NCBI RefSeq assembly: GCF_014635545.1
Contig: NZ_BMDA01000001.1
Location: forward strand, 1,566,739-1,630,738
Length of the DNA stretch: 64,000 bases
Direction of reading: 5' to 3'
Source of the DNA: Acinetobacter courvalinii
Lineage (GTDB): Bacteria; Pseudomonadota; Gammaproteobacteria; Pseudomonadales; Moraxellaceae
The stretch's first letter is position 1, and each line of letters begins with the position of its first letter. Under the pieces are notes generated by a model, which saw nothing but the letters and a program-made list of their open reading frames with translations, was not told the DNA's origin and searched no databases. A program made the translations under genes and the position numbers. This document shows positions 55,526 through 64,000 of the stretch, piece by piece.

Positions 55526-58324
55526 TTAAGGTATTACTGATAAAGCCTTAGCGGCGATTGGTAAATTCCTGGCAGATAGTCCTGCAAGAAGCAGACTATG
55601 ATTCATCACCGGAATACTCCATTTCTGATTGGCCCCATTGGTACAGCGATAACGGATTAAGCGTGCACGATTATTGCTTAGATACCCACCTTCCAGATCA
55701 AAACACTGATTTGACTGCTTTATTGCCTGTGCAACAGTATCCATCTCCCACACCTGACTATTTGCAGTACCACATGGCATCAGATTAATCACATTTCCAG
55801 CCGTAGTGGTTAGGCATTGATCGATATATTGCTTGTTATGGATTTTGCCCAAGGCATCATAAACCCATTTTTCCGAATCATCCCCAACACAACCCGTTGC
55901 TCCACTAATAAAGGCATTGAGCTGTCCATTTGCCAGCTTCTCGGCTTTTAAACAATTTGTTCGGTTTATAAGTTTGCTGCTTGATGCAAAACTCAAATCA
56001 TCTTGCAGTTCCAGTTTTTCAATAAAGGCCTGAAAGGCATTTACCACATCAGGATTTAAATTGCTTAAATCCGAGCGATAGACATTGATCCAGCGATTTA
56101 CACGATAAAGCTTAATTTGCTGCTGGGTATAACGCATCATTTCGGTTTGTGCATCTGCGGATAACTGATCCTTAAAGCTTCGATATGAATCAAACAGCAA
56201 TCTAGCTTCAGGTGAGAGATTCACAACCCGCTTATTCTTATTTTCGAGCAAAGCCTGTTCCAGCTGCGGTAACTCAATTGCTCTTAAAGCTGAATATTCG
56301 GCCTCTTTACCAATATCAACTGCTGATGTTAAAGCAGGCGTATTAACAGGAATTGACATACTCGACAATAAAACTGCTGCCTGATTGGCCTTTTTACAAT
56401 AAAGCTTGACCTGCTGTGGTGCCTCAGTTTGAGCAAGATTAATATGGAACTTATTGGCATTACCATTCATGCGCTGCGGTGCCAAAGCAATATTTTGTGT
56501 TGCACTTGCAAACTGTACATTGAGCCAGCAATTTGCAGTTACGGCAGCTGGATTTACTTGCGGTAGATCAAATACATTCCCCCAGTTCCCTTTTGCTGCC
56601 GGATAAATCAAACCAACTTGTGTCTCTGGATCGTAACCACCTAAAATCGTATACACAGGCACACCAAACATTCTTGGTTTTAGATAGTTACCATCGGCAC
56701 GGTTATACCAGACATTACTTGAATTTGGCGTTTTAGGTTGCGCAACCTCCATCATACGGGTGCTGGCATTCCACTTTTTATAACCGGTTGGCGAACTCGC
56801 ATCCCATACATAACGATCAAAAGCCGGCTGAATTTTTAGGTAGGTGCTATAACCGGTGTAATGGGTATATTTGGAAATACTACTGGCCGTTGCACCGCCC
56901 GACATCGCATCCCAACCATAGGCATATTTATTCAGGAAGTTCGGTATGCCATTGGCACCATCGCCTAGATTGGTATTGGTCCAGTTAAGATTGCCACGCA
57001 TTTTGTTTCTAAAGGCGATATACCCCCAGCCACTGTCCGCATGGTGCGCAGCCCAGAACATATTATTCCCCACTGCGCCAGGATAATGCCCAAGCCCATA
57101 ATGATGGCCGATTTCATGGCTAAACTCATTGCCCACAGAGTCGATCAAGGTCAACATACCATTACCACCACTTAGGCCATGCGTTGCCTCACCATTGCTA
57201 TACTTCCCGCGTGCATAATGCGCTACCACACTTTGAGTCAACTGAGGTTGTTCCTGACTGGCCATTGAAGCACTGGTGATACCCCAGTTGGCCAGATTAA
57301 TGCCGACACCGAAAGTCGACTTGGCGGTATTTTCACGCATATCACCGCTATACACATCACCCGTAGTTGGACTGGCTGTATCATAAATAACACCACTTGC
57401 GACCATGACCTTATCGAGTTTTAAATCATCATATTTTGCAACGATCATACGCGCTGCCGGAATGGTCTGGAAGTAATCAGTGCCCGCTTTGGCTGGCTCA
57501 AGCAGCATATAATGCCCTGTTGATTTCGGCGGATCGGTTAATAAGCCTAAACGGATATTCTGTAGCACCAACTCGCCTGGTGCGGCCAGATCAATCTTGT
57601 CTGCCGTTAAATCACCACTACGATTATTCAGTGGATCAATTACCCGAAGATGCAGACCTGCGCGGATTTCATGCCATTTCAATGCGACTGTCCATGCCCG
57701 CGTCGAATAACTGACAGGCGGACGCCCATCGGTATTGGATTGATCCGAAGCTGCAATTCTTGAGGGTTCTTTCAATTTAACCGTTCGTAGCAGTTGATTA
57801 TCCCGATAAATTTCGACATTTAATGCCTGCAGCTCACCCATTTCTGCCAATGGGGTCACCAGTAACAACGCATCTTTTTCCGCGGTTAAGCGTGGCATCG
57901 AATCTTTTTCATTCTGGTTAGGATTGACCACATGGCTTTGTGCAAATTGCAACATTGCCGCAAATCCGCCATTTAAATCATTGCGTAATATTCTTGGCAG
58001 TCCGAGTTTATCGTAATCATAAAAGCCCAATACCGCTGCATCGATCACATCCTTGTCAGGTTCAGGATACTTTTCCAGAGCAGGAGGCATCGATGGTGTT
58101 TCTGTTGTCGTAGCACCACCTTGATTCGGTGTCTCAGGTGTCCCATCGCCTGGCAACTCACTGCTTCCATCGTCTGGCACCAGGCTGCCACTTCCCGCCG
58201 TGGTATTATCATTGTTCGGTGGCTCAGTATGATTTGCTGTACTGCTGTCATCTGAACCACCACCGCAAGCCACCAGCATCATAGATAGCAAACAGGCCGT
58301 TAAATGTTTAAGTTGTAATTGCAT
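55526..58324 (-). CDS. Large M66-family metalloprotease lipoprotein
   Basis: A 932-residue surface lipoprotein: signal with lipobox MLVACGGG (Cys near 20), a Ser/Thr/Asn/Pro-rich linker (about 22-80), then an M66 (StcE/dictomallein-like) catalytic domain with the zinc motif HEIGHHYGLGH (His403, Glu404, His407, His413). Further on lie a beta-rich part and a C-terminal region with ricin-type QxW-like repeats (SQVWEMD; NQKWSI) from about residue 800. M66 enzymes cut mucins and other glycoproteins; Acinetobacter also secretes CpaA of the same class. ATG 58324 follows a GTG by one codon and has GGGGAAAT upstream. Confidence 0.88.
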   Translation of the reverse strand: MQLQLKHLTACLLSMMLVACGGGSDDSSTANHTEPPNNDNTTAGSGSLVPDDGSSELPGDGTPETPNQGGATTTETPSMPPALEKYPEPDKDVIDAAVLGFYDYDKLGLPRILRNDLNGGFAAMLQFAQSHVVNPNQNEKDSMPRLTAEKDALLLVTPLAEMGELQALNVEIYRDNQLLRTVKLKEPSRIAASDQSNTDGRPPVSYSTRAWTVALKWHEIRAGLHLRVIDPLNNRSGDLTADKIDLAAPGELVLQNIRLGLLTDPPKSTGHYMLLEPAKAGTDYFQTIPAARMIVAKYDDLKLDKVMVASGVIYDTASPTTGDVYSGDMRENTAKSTFGVGINLANWGITSASMASQEQPQLTQSVVAHYARGKYSNGEATHGLSGGNGMLTLIDSVGNEFSHEIGHHYGLGHYPGAVGNNMFWAAHHADSGWGYIAFRNKMRGNLNWTNTNLGDGANGIPNFLNKYAYGWDAMSGGATASSISKYTHYTGYSTYLKIQPAFDRYVWDASSPTGYKKWNASTRMMEVAQPKTPNSSNVWYNRADGNYLKPRMFGVPVYTILGGYDPETQVGLIYPAAKGNWGNVFDLPQVNPAAVTANCWLNVQFASATQNIALAPQRMNGNANKFHINLAQTEAPQQVKLYCKKANQAAVLLSSMSIPVNTPALTSAVDIGKEAEYSALRAIELPQLEQALLENKNKRVVNLSPEARLLFDSYRSFKDQLSADAQTEMMRYTQQQIKLYRVNRWINVYRSDLSNLNPDVVNAFQAFIEKLELQDDLSFASSSKLINRTNCLKAEKLANGQLNAFISGATGCVGDDSEKWVYDALGKIHNKQYIDQCLTTTAGNVINLMPCGTANSQVWEMDTVAQAIKQSNQCFDLEGGYLSNNRARLIRYRCTNGANQKWSIPVMNHSLLLAGLSARNLPIAAKALSVIP

Positions 58325-58631
58325 CACATTTCCCCAAGAAAAACTTGTCAGATTATCGTTAATGATAAATTCTGTTAATTAATTAAAATTAATATAAATC
58401 ATGTATTTATCATAGTAACAATTTAAATGATCGAATGTGAGGTTAATTTTTAATATTGAAATAGCATGCTTGATTTATTGTAATTTTAGGATAATAAACG
58501 CGGGTACAAGATCACAACCAGACCAATCCCCAACTACATTTCTACAACTTAAAGGCTCTACTTTATGAAATTAAAATTAATTTAAATTGAAGTGTATATA
58601 AATAATTAAATATCACATGCTGGAGAGCATC
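58325..58631. other. AT-rich divergent intergenic region
   Basis: 307 bp, very AT-rich, between the M66 protease gene and a small secreted protein gene that run in opposite directions. The 13-mer AATTAAAATTAAT occurs twice (58381-58393 and 58569-58581). It must hold promoters for both sides but I cannot pick a convincing -35/-10 pair. Such DNA is a likely H-NS target. Confidence 0.45.
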
Positions 58632-59048
58632 ATGAATAAAATCTGGAAAGTTATTATTCCCACTGCCTTTGCTTTATGCAGCAGCTTTTCCTTTGCAGCA
58701 ACATGTAATAGCACCATCGATAACGATACGCTCAGTGATCTTACTATTCCAGCTGGCACCACCTGTACCGTGAATAACGCCTCCATTGAAGGCGATGTAA
58801 ATATTCAAAAAGATGCCAGCCTGATACTAAACAGCTCATCCGTTCAGGGCAGCATACAAGCCCATCAAGCCAAAGCCGTTCGCTTAATCAATTCAAGCGT
58901 GAGTGGTGATGTACGGGCAGCGCAGGCCGCAACCATGATTCACTTAGAAAAATCGGTTATTTCTGGGGATCTGCAGTGCTCTGCATCCACTAAACTACAA
59001 ACCAATTTAAGCAGTATTGAAGGACAAAAAACCGGTAAATGCCGCTAA
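58632..59048 (+). CDS. Small secreted repeat protein, unknown function
   Basis: A 138-residue protein with signal peptide (IIPTAFALCSSFSFAA, cut near residue 22). The mature part has short repeats of the type S-x-x-G-D/S-[VIL] every 18-22 residues (SIEGDVN, SVQGSIQ, SVSGDVR, VISGDLQ, SIEGQKT), suggesting a small beta-solenoid, and cysteines near both ends that may pair. No family recognised. ATG 58632 has GGAGAG seven bases upstream. It is divergent from the M66 protease gene, so it may be a partner or unrelated. Confidence 0.75.
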   Translation: MNKIWKVIIPTAFALCSSFSFAATCNSTIDNDTLSDLTIPAGTTCTVNNASIEGDVNIQKDASLILNSSSVQGSIQAHQAKAVRLINSSVSGDVRAAQAATMIHLEKSVISGDLQCSASTKLQTNLSSIEGQKTGKCR

Positions 59049-59075
59049 TTTCCTTTCTTCAATCGCCTTCAGAAC

Positions 59076-59103
59076 AAAGCCCAAAAAAAAATATTTGGGC
59101 TTT
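59076..59103 (+). terminator. Terminator after the secreted repeat protein gene
   Basis: AAAGCCCAAA and TTTGGGCTTT pair around an A-rich loop; a weak T run follows. Confidence 0.6.
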
Positions 59104-59186
59104 AGTAAACACTGATATTGTTGGCATATTTAGAGCAATCCCGCCTGCCTCATTTTATACATTACAGTTCCAAATTTTCTGTACCT

Positions 59187-59918
59187 CTATCTATTTAAAA
59201 ACTGCTTTATATTCAAAACATTTTTCTCGCCGCGCCAAATCCATTTTAACTGGCTTTCGGCAAAATCATCACCTTCAAACCATACAAACAAACCTTCCAT
59301 CATCGCTGGCCAATCTGTTTGCGCAATCTGGTTTTTGCCGGAAATGACGGCAATGATAGCCGCAAGAATTGTGTCATGACTTACTGCTAGACTTAGGCTA
59401 TTTTGCTGGGTGGGATGAGTATGGTACAGCAGTTCCAAGACATCAAATACGCCAGTGATCGGATGTTTCATCCCTGGCAGTGCATTATTCACAAAACTGT
59501 TAATAAAGCCTAAAGCGCCCTGCTTACGGAAATAGGGAGCCGCCTGCTTGATGTCTAGTACGAAACTTCCTGGCTCAACCAATAAACGCTGTTCCACAAT
59601 TTCAATACGATGAGTATTCACTGCCTTACGGGTCTGGTCCGCACCTTCAATCATTAAGGCTGCGGTATCGACACAACGTTGAATTGGACTTGAAATACAA
59701 TGCTGAATGGCCCGATCGCTATGTTGGCTTAAATACTCTCCCCAAGCATAAGCCAGATCACGCCCGGGTTCTGTCAATTGCAGATCATAACCCGCCAAGC
59801 CCTGCCCATCCACCAACTCACGCAAGGAGTGTCGGGTAAACAAGGTGACAGGGGTTGAAGCATCAGGTAATAAATCAATTGCTTCGAACATACTTTTCGG
59901 CAATAAATGCAGGGCCAT
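59187..59918 (-). CDS. Histidine phosphatase superfamily protein
   Basis: A 243-residue protein of the histidine acid phosphatase/phosphoglycerate-mutase-like superfamily. The motif VTLFTRHSLRELVDG has RHS in place of RHG; ISSPIQRCVDTAALMIEG has the second arginine pattern and AVSHDTILAAII supplies the second His. Substrate unknown. The start at ATG 59918 is chosen over a TTG 12 bases upstream. It is followed downstream by nothing on its strand, and cysQ lies 51 bases upstream. Confidence 0.82.
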   Translation of the reverse strand: MALHLLPKSMFEAIDLLPDASTPVTLFTRHSLRELVDGQGLAGYDLQLTEPGRDLAYAWGEYLSQHSDRAIQHCISSPIQRCVDTAALMIEGADQTRKAVNTHRIEIVEQRLLVEPGSFVLDIKQAAPYFRKQGALGFINSFVNNALPGMKHPITGVFDVLELLYHTHPTQQNSLSLAVSHDTILAAIIAVISGKNQIAQTDWPAMMEGLFVWFEGDDFAESQLKWIWRGEKNVLNIKQFLNR

Positions 59919-59969
59919 ATTCACACACAACTTTGAATTTAATCCACTATAGCATGAGTGGAATCACTC

Positions 59970-60827
59970 TCAATCCAAAATGCCAGAAAGTGCCAGAGCC
60001 TCATAAGCAATTTTTTTGCAATGCTGATCTCGAAATGCGATAAAACCGCCATTTAAAACCGTTTCACGCTGATTATATAAAAAGGGCTTTTGATCCAGTG
60101 TCATAAGACCACCACCAATGCTTTCCAGTAAAGCCTGCCCTGAACTGGTATCCCATTCCGAGGTGGGATGAAAGCGAGGATAAATATCGATTTCACCTTC
60201 CAGCATCATACAAAACTTATAGGCGCTGCCCGCTTCGCGGCGCTCAATAGCACGATGTTGCAAGATCGGTTGCATAAAGTTTTTATACTTCGGATTTTTG
60301 CTGTTATGGCTCAGACCAATTTGCAGAGGTGCGGAACAATCATGTTCTTCAATCTGGTACTGAAACCATTCTTGTCGACTAAAACTATATTTATAAGGCA
60401 ATTGTGAGGTATAGCCGATATACAGCACCTGCTCACATGGCACGGCAATGATTGCAAATGTAGTCTGGTCCGCCTCAATCAGACTCAGATTAATGGTGAA
60501 TTCATCACGCTCATGGATAAATTCCTTGGTGCCATCTAAAGGGTCCAGCATCCAGCAGCGTTGCCATGCTGCGCGCGCCGAATAATCACTCTCTTCCGAC
60601 AATACCGGCAGTTGCGGGGTGATGGTCGCTAAATGCTTCATTAAAAAATGATTCACTTTCAGATCCGCCTGCGTTACCGGAGAATCATCACTCTTTTCCT
60701 GAATATTAAACTCGCACCCGGCACAATAACTTTGGTATTCTTCCAGCAATAGTTGACTAGCCTGCGCCATGATCGGAACAAGTTGTGAAATTAACTGATT
60801 TTGTGGGGCAAGCGTTTTAATAAACAT
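59970..60827 (-). CDS. cysQ: 3'(2'),5'-bisphosphate nucleotidase CysQ
   Basis: CysQ dephosphorylates PAP, the by-product of sulfate assimilation. The 285-residue protein has the inositol-phosphatase-family metal motifs LPVLSEESD, CWMLDPLDGTKEFI and SEWDTSSGQALLE. It needs Mg2+ and is inhibited by lithium in relatives. The start ATG has AAGG seven bases upstream. It is divergent from yrfG with only 11 bases between the two starts, so its promoter lies inside yrfG coding DNA. Confidence 0.93.
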   Translation of the reverse strand: MFIKTLAPQNQLISQLVPIMAQASQLLLEEYQSYCAGCEFNIQEKSDDSPVTQADLKVNHFLMKHLATITPQLPVLSEESDYSARAAWQRCWMLDPLDGTKEFIHERDEFTINLSLIEADQTTFAIIAVPCEQVLYIGYTSQLPYKYSFSRQEWFQYQIEEHDCSAPLQIGLSHNSKNPKYKNFMQPILQHRAIERREAGSAYKFCMMLEGEIDIYPRFHPTSEWDTSSGQALLESIGGGLMTLDQKPFLYNQRETVLNGGFIAFRDQHCKKIAYEALALSGILD

Positions 60828-60838
60828 AGACCAACCTT

Positions 60839-61543
60839 ATGTCATATTCAGATTTACAGCAGCAGCCGATTGCCATGTTCGACATGGATGGCACTTTACT
60901 CGATTTAGCATTTGACGACTTTATCTGGAATCACTGTTTGCCCGAGCGACATGCTCAAGTGCATCAATGCAGCCTGGAACAAAGTCAGCAAACACTATTT
61001 CAGTTTTACCAACAACATAAGCATACACTATCTTGGTACTCTTCGGCGTTCTGGACGGCTAAAGTCGGAGTCGATGTTCTGCAACTTCAATACCAGCATC
61101 GCCAGAAAATTGGCCCACGTGCTGGCTGCCATCAATTGTTACAACAACTCAAAGCCGAAGGTTATCGTTGCTGGTTACTGACCAATGCCGATCGTGCAGG
61201 CCTGCAATTGAAGCTTGAAAATGTGGAACTTCGCCCCTATTTTGAAGTAATGATCAGTAGTGAAGAACTTGGGCACGCCAAAGAGGAAACCGCTTTTTGG
61301 CAAAAACTACAGCAATTGCATCCCTTTGATCCGGCTCAGGCCGTCTTTATTGACGATACCGTTGCCGTGCTCAAAAGTGCAGAAGATTTCGGTATTCGCC
61401 AGCTCTATAGTATTTTACAGCCTTCAAGCAGTAAAACTGCCAGAGTGGCAACCGAATTACCTTATCCTGCCCTTGATCACTTAACTGAACTTTTTGATTA
61501 TCTTGAACCCAACCTACAGGTAACAGATGCCAAGACAGCATGA
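60839..61543 (+). CDS. yrfG: HAD hydrolase, GMP/IMP nucleotidase type (YrfG)
   Basis: A 234-residue HAD phosphatase. The catalytic DxD is in MFDMDGTLLDLAFDDFIW, the second motif in CWLLTNADRAG, and the last in VFIDDTVAVLKSAEDFG. It lines up well with E. coli YrfG, which dephosphorylates GMP and IMP, and the next gene is hslR in both species. There is no Shine-Dalgarno site before ATG 60839; translation may begin without a leader. The next gene overlaps by 17 bases. Confidence 0.88.
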   Translation: MSYSDLQQQPIAMFDMDGTLLDLAFDDFIWNHCLPERHAQVHQCSLEQSQQTLFQFYQQHKHTLSWYSSAFWTAKVGVDVLQLQYQHRQKIGPRAGCHQLLQQLKAEGYRCWLLTNADRAGLQLKLENVELRPYFEVMISSEELGHAKEETAFWQKLQQLHPFDPAQAVFIDDTVAVLKSAEDFGIRQLYSILQPSSSKTARVATELPYPALDHLTELFDYLEPNLQVTDAKTA

Positions 61544-61955
61544 ACCAGAAAGCATGGACGCCATGCGTATTGATAAATGGCTTTGGGCTGCACGTTTTTT
61601 TAAAACACGTTCAATTGCCAAAGCTGCGATAGAAGGTGGTAAAGTCCACCACAATAATGACCGCGTCAAAGTCTCCAGAGACGTGCGTATTGGTATGGAA
61701 CTGACCATCCAGCAAGGTTTCGAGAAAAAGACCGTGGTAGTCAAAGCTCTTTCAGCGGTCCGTGGTGGCGCGCCGGCCGCACAACTGCTTTATGAAGAAA
61801 CAGCTGAAAGTATTGCCCGTCGGGAGTTGCATGCATCACAACGAAAAATGCATAATCTAGCCCGACCAGATCATCGACCAAGCAAAAAAGATCGTCGTGA
61901 TATCAATCGTTTTAAGCAGGAAAATGTACAGTCATGGTCTTATCATGATGAATAA
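61527..61955 (+). CDS. hslR: Ribosome-associated heat shock protein Hsp15 (S4 domain)
   Basis: A 142-residue RNA-binding protein with an S4 domain at the N-terminus (MRIDKWLWAARFFKTRSIAK, AAIEGGKVHHNNDRVKVSR). Hsp15 binds stalled 50S subunits carrying nascent chains and helps recycle them. The C-terminal half is very basic (RRELHASQRKMHNLARPD). It starts inside the last codons of yrfG, so the two form one operon as in E. coli. Confidence 0.93.
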   Translation: MPRQHEPESMDAMRIDKWLWAARFFKTRSIAKAAIEGGKVHHNNDRVKVSRDVRIGMELTIQQGFEKKTVVVKALSAVRGGAPAAQLLYEETAESIARRELHASQRKMHNLARPDHRPSKKDRRDINRFKQENVQSWSYHDE

Positions 61956-62114
61956 AATTTTCTAATTTTGGGTGCGTCATCTTGTGTCGCATAGACAGAG
62001 ATCAGATGTAGAATAAACAACGAGAATCTGCCACTATACTCAAGTCCCAACAAGTTGAGATTCAATACATCCACTTGGGTTAGTCGTTAAGAAATAAAGT
62101 TTTGAGGTTTTGAG
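61956..62114 (+). promoter_or_regulatory. recA upstream region with alternative hairpins
   Basis: A TATACT box lies at 62034-62039 region and TAGAAT near 62010, neither with a strong -35. In the likely leader, CTCAA (62039-62043) can pair with TTGAG (62055-62059), while CAAGT (62041-62045) can pair with ACTTG (62073-62077) and CCCAA with TTGGG (62075-62079); the two folds exclude each other. No E. coli-type LexA box (CTGT-N8-ACAG) is present, as expected because Acinetobacter lacks LexA. Confidence 0.45.
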
Positions 62115-63161
62115 ATGGATGATAATAAAAGCAAGGCGTTACAAGCTGCGTTAAGCCAGATTGAAAAACAATTTGGTAAAAATACAGTGATGCGTCTAGG
62201 TGATAACACTGTACAGGCAGTTGAAGCTGTTTCTACAGGTTCTTTAACACTGGATATCGCATTAGGGATTGGCGGATTACCTAAAGGCCGTATCATCGAG
62301 ATTTACGGTCCTGAGTCATCAGGTAAAACGACCATGACGTTGCAAGCCATTGCGCAATGTCAGAAAAATGGCGGTACATGTGCATTTATTGATGCGGAAC
62401 ACGCATTAGATCCAGAATACGCACGTAAGCTTGGTGTCGATATTGATAACCTGCTGGTCTCTCAACCCGATCACGGTGAACAAGCGCTAGAAATCGCAGA
62501 TATGCTGGTACGCTCAGGGGCAATTGACCTGATCGTTGTCGACTCTGTCGCTGCGTTAACCCCTAAAGCCGAAATTGAAGGCGAAATGGGTGATTCACAC
62601 ATGGGTCTACAAGCACGTTTGATGAGTCAGGCATTACGTAAAATCACAGGTAATGCAAAGCGTTCTAACTGTATGGTGATCTTCATTAACCAGATCCGTA
62701 TGAAGATTGGTGTGATGTTTGGTAGCCCGGAAACCACCACTGGCGGTAACGCCCTTAAATTCTATGCGTCTGTGCGTTTAGATATCCGTCGTATTGGTGC
62801 AGTAAAAGAAGGTGATGAAATTACCGGTAACGAAACTCGCGTTAAAGTTGTCAAAAATAAAATGGCGCCTCCTTTCAAAGAAGCCGTGTTCCAGATTATG
62901 TACGGCAAAGGTACCAATCAGCTAGGTGAAGTAGTTGATCTTGCAGTTCAGCAAGATATCGTACAAAAAGCGGGTGCATGGTATTCCTACCAAGGCAACA
63001 AAATTGGCCAAGGTAAAAACAATGTGATTCGTCATTTTGAAGAGAATCCAGCCATGGCCCAAGAGATTGAAAAACAGATTCGTGAGCAACTTCTGACTAA
63101 AACCAATGTTGAAGCTGCACAAACTGAAGATGAAGAAGAACCAGACTTTTTAGAAAGTTAA
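62115..63161 (+). CDS. recA: Recombinase RecA
   Basis: RecA forms ATP-dependent filaments on single-stranded DNA for strand exchange and induces the damage response. The 348-residue protein has Walker [10 protein letters not shown], Walker [14 protein letters not shown], the loop [15 protein letters not shown] and the acidic C-terminal tail ([11 protein letters not shown]). ATG with GAGG eight bases upstream. It is followed by a UUCG-type terminator and recX. Confidence 0.99.
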   Translation: MDDNKSKALQAALSQIEKQFGKNTVMRLGDNTVQAVEAVSTGSLTLDIALGIGGLPKGRIIEIYGPESSGKTTMTLQAIAQCQKNGGTCAFIDAEHALDPEYARKLGVDIDNLLVSQPDHGEQALEIADMLVRSGAIDLIVVDSVAALTPKAEIEGEMGDSHMGLQARLMSQALRKITGNAKRSNCMVIFINQIRMKIGVMFGSPETTTGGNALKFYASVRLDIRRIGAVKEGDEITGNETRVKVVKNKMAPPFKEAVFQIMYGKGTNQLGEVVDLAVQQDIVQKAGAWYSYQGNKIGQGKNNVIRHFEENPAMAQEIEKQIREQLLTKTNVEAAQTEDEEEPDFLES

Positions 63162-63164
63162 GCT

Positions 63165-63187
63165 AAAACGCCCTTCGGGGCGTTTTT
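63165..63187 (+). terminator. recA terminator with UUCG loop
   Basis: AAAACGCCC and GGGCGTTTT enclose a TTCG loop, a very stable tetraloop, with T5 after. recX expression would depend on readthrough. Confidence 0.85.
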
Positions 63188-63207
63188 GTTTCATGAGGAA
63201 ATCGATT

Positions 63208-63690
63208 TTGTTTAATAGTGAAAAAACAGAAAAACCTAAAACCCTGACCGGAACGCGACTACGCTCTTATGCCTTTGCCCTGCTCACACGTCGCGACTAT
63301 TCACAGGCAGAACTAATTGCCAAGCTCAATCTATATGCGATCAATCCCGAAGAAGTCGAGAAACTGGTAGAGGAACTCGCGCAGAATAATTATCAAAGTG
63401 ACCAGCGTGTGGCCGAGCTGACTTTGGCAAGCCAGTTAAGAAAAGGAAAAGGCCTACAACGCATTAAGCAGGCATTAAAAGCCAAACAGCTGGATGCAGA
63501 ACTGATTACAGAAGAGTTGCAAGAAGTGGATTGGCTCGATCAGGCCTATCAACTGAAACTAAAGAAATTTGGCGAAGAAGTCGCAACTGATCCGAAAATC
63601 AAGGCAAGACAAATCCGGTTTTTACAATACCGTGGCTTTGATATGGGTGTGATTATGAAAGCGATTGCTCGAACGAGCGAAGAAGAGTAA
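63208..63690 (+). CDS. recX: Regulatory protein RecX
   Basis: RecX caps and removes RecA filaments. The 160-residue protein has the RecX helical-repeat pattern: LRSYAFALLTRRDYSQAELI, VEKLVEELAQNNYQSDQRVA and KARQIRFLQYRGFDMGVIMK. The first ATG (63193) overlaps the recA terminator and lacks a ribosome site, whereas an in-frame TTG (63208) has AGGAA seven bases upstream; I take the TTG start. The gene follows the recA terminator, so it is translated from readthrough or a separate weak promoter. Confidence 0.9.
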   Translation: MFNSEKTEKPKTLTGTRLRSYAFALLTRRDYSQAELIAKLNLYAINPEEVEKLVEELAQNNYQSDQRVAELTLASQLRKGKGLQRIKQALKAKQLDAELITEELQEVDWLDQAYQLKLKKFGEEVATDPKIKARQIRFLQYRGFDMGVIMKAIARTSEEE

Positions 63691-63695
63691 CTGGT

Positions 63696-63805
<110 letters not shown>

Positions 63806-64000
63806 ATTGCCTGACAAAGTATAGAGATTTTTGCCTGAGTTGCAAGACTTGTCTCTGTTTTTCAGTGAGTTTTTAGCTCAACTGCCTAATTCATCATCAA
63901 CCCGTCTGTATTTTTGATCATTTCACTTTAAATATGTGCAAACATTCGACAACAACCGATTAATTTTCTTCAAAAGTGCTTGAAGATTGTAAATGCTTAT
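63806..64000. other. Window end, nothing recognised
   Basis: No open frame of useful length is seen; the ffs promoter should lie in its first 40 bases. Confidence 0.5.

Noticed and set aside
61956-62114. LexA box upstream of recA
   Set aside because: No CTGT-N8-ACAG pattern; Acinetobacter is known to lack LexA.

Overview
The window is ordinary chromosomal DNA of a gammaproteobacterium, almost certainly an Acinetobacter species. The moderately low G+C, an AmvA/SmvA-type efflux pump with its TetR regulator, an AdeT-type periplasmic binding protein, a recA region without an obvious LexA box, and the recA-recX-SRP RNA order all point there. I see no insertion sequence, prophage, CRISPR array, tRNA or rRNA. 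The genes are tightly packed, and many starts overlap the preceding stop or use TTG/GTG.

Layout. 1-4.2 kb: the end of an RND efflux operon (adaptor cut by the window edge, then the pump). 4.2-6.7 kb: LysE exporter with AraC regulator, then the oxidative-repair pair msrB-gpx. 6.9-9.3 kb: an AlaA-type aminotransferase with an extra N-terminal domain, and a Sel1-repeat protein. 9.5-14.7 kb: dnaE-trmJ-cysE. 14.8-17.9 kb: two lipoproteins, one a large lipase/esterase. 17.9-19.5 kb: ahpF. 19.7-22.6 kb: a three-gene TelA-type cluster. 22.7-27.2 kb: AdeT-like binding protein, hotdog thioesterase, membrane desaturase, PaaX-like regulator, uppP. 27.3-32.5 kb: a catalytically dead M48-like membrane protein, then purF, cvpA and pyrD. 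32.9-37.7 kb: gspL-gspM, sixA, gpsA, a nitroreductase and two small lipoproteins. 37.9-44.2 kb: pgk, a DUF2237 gene, yceF, the amvA/amvR efflux locus with a coupled GNAT gene, and a serine hydrolase. 44.3-48.4 kb: a MaoC hydratase, a long two-domain FabG and a divergent thiolase. 48.5-53.5 kb: a WG/Sel1-repeat protein, two small unknowns, a duplicated-domain GST-like protein, rraA and an SDR. 53.7-59 kb: rpsT, an unknown, a large M66 metalloprotease lipoprotein and a small secreted repeat protein. 59.2-64 kb: a histidine phosphatase, cysQ, yrfG-hslR, recA-recX and the SRP RNA.

Themes. Several genes serve envelope and stress defence: the RND pump, AmvA, TelA cluster, ahpF, msrB-gpx and uppP. 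Acyl-CoA and lipid metabolism is represented by the desaturase and thioesterase and by the hydratase-reductase-thiolase locus, whose order matches mycobacterial htdX-fabG4-fadA2. The most unusual points are the M48-like protein without its zinc ligands, the low-complexity tail on the thiolase with a second internal start, the putative DNA-binding domain fused to AlaA, the divergent TelA paralogue beside telA, the paired inverted operators between amvA and amvR, and alternative hairpins in the recA leader. No single feature is clearly a wholly new system; these are the best candidates for follow-up.
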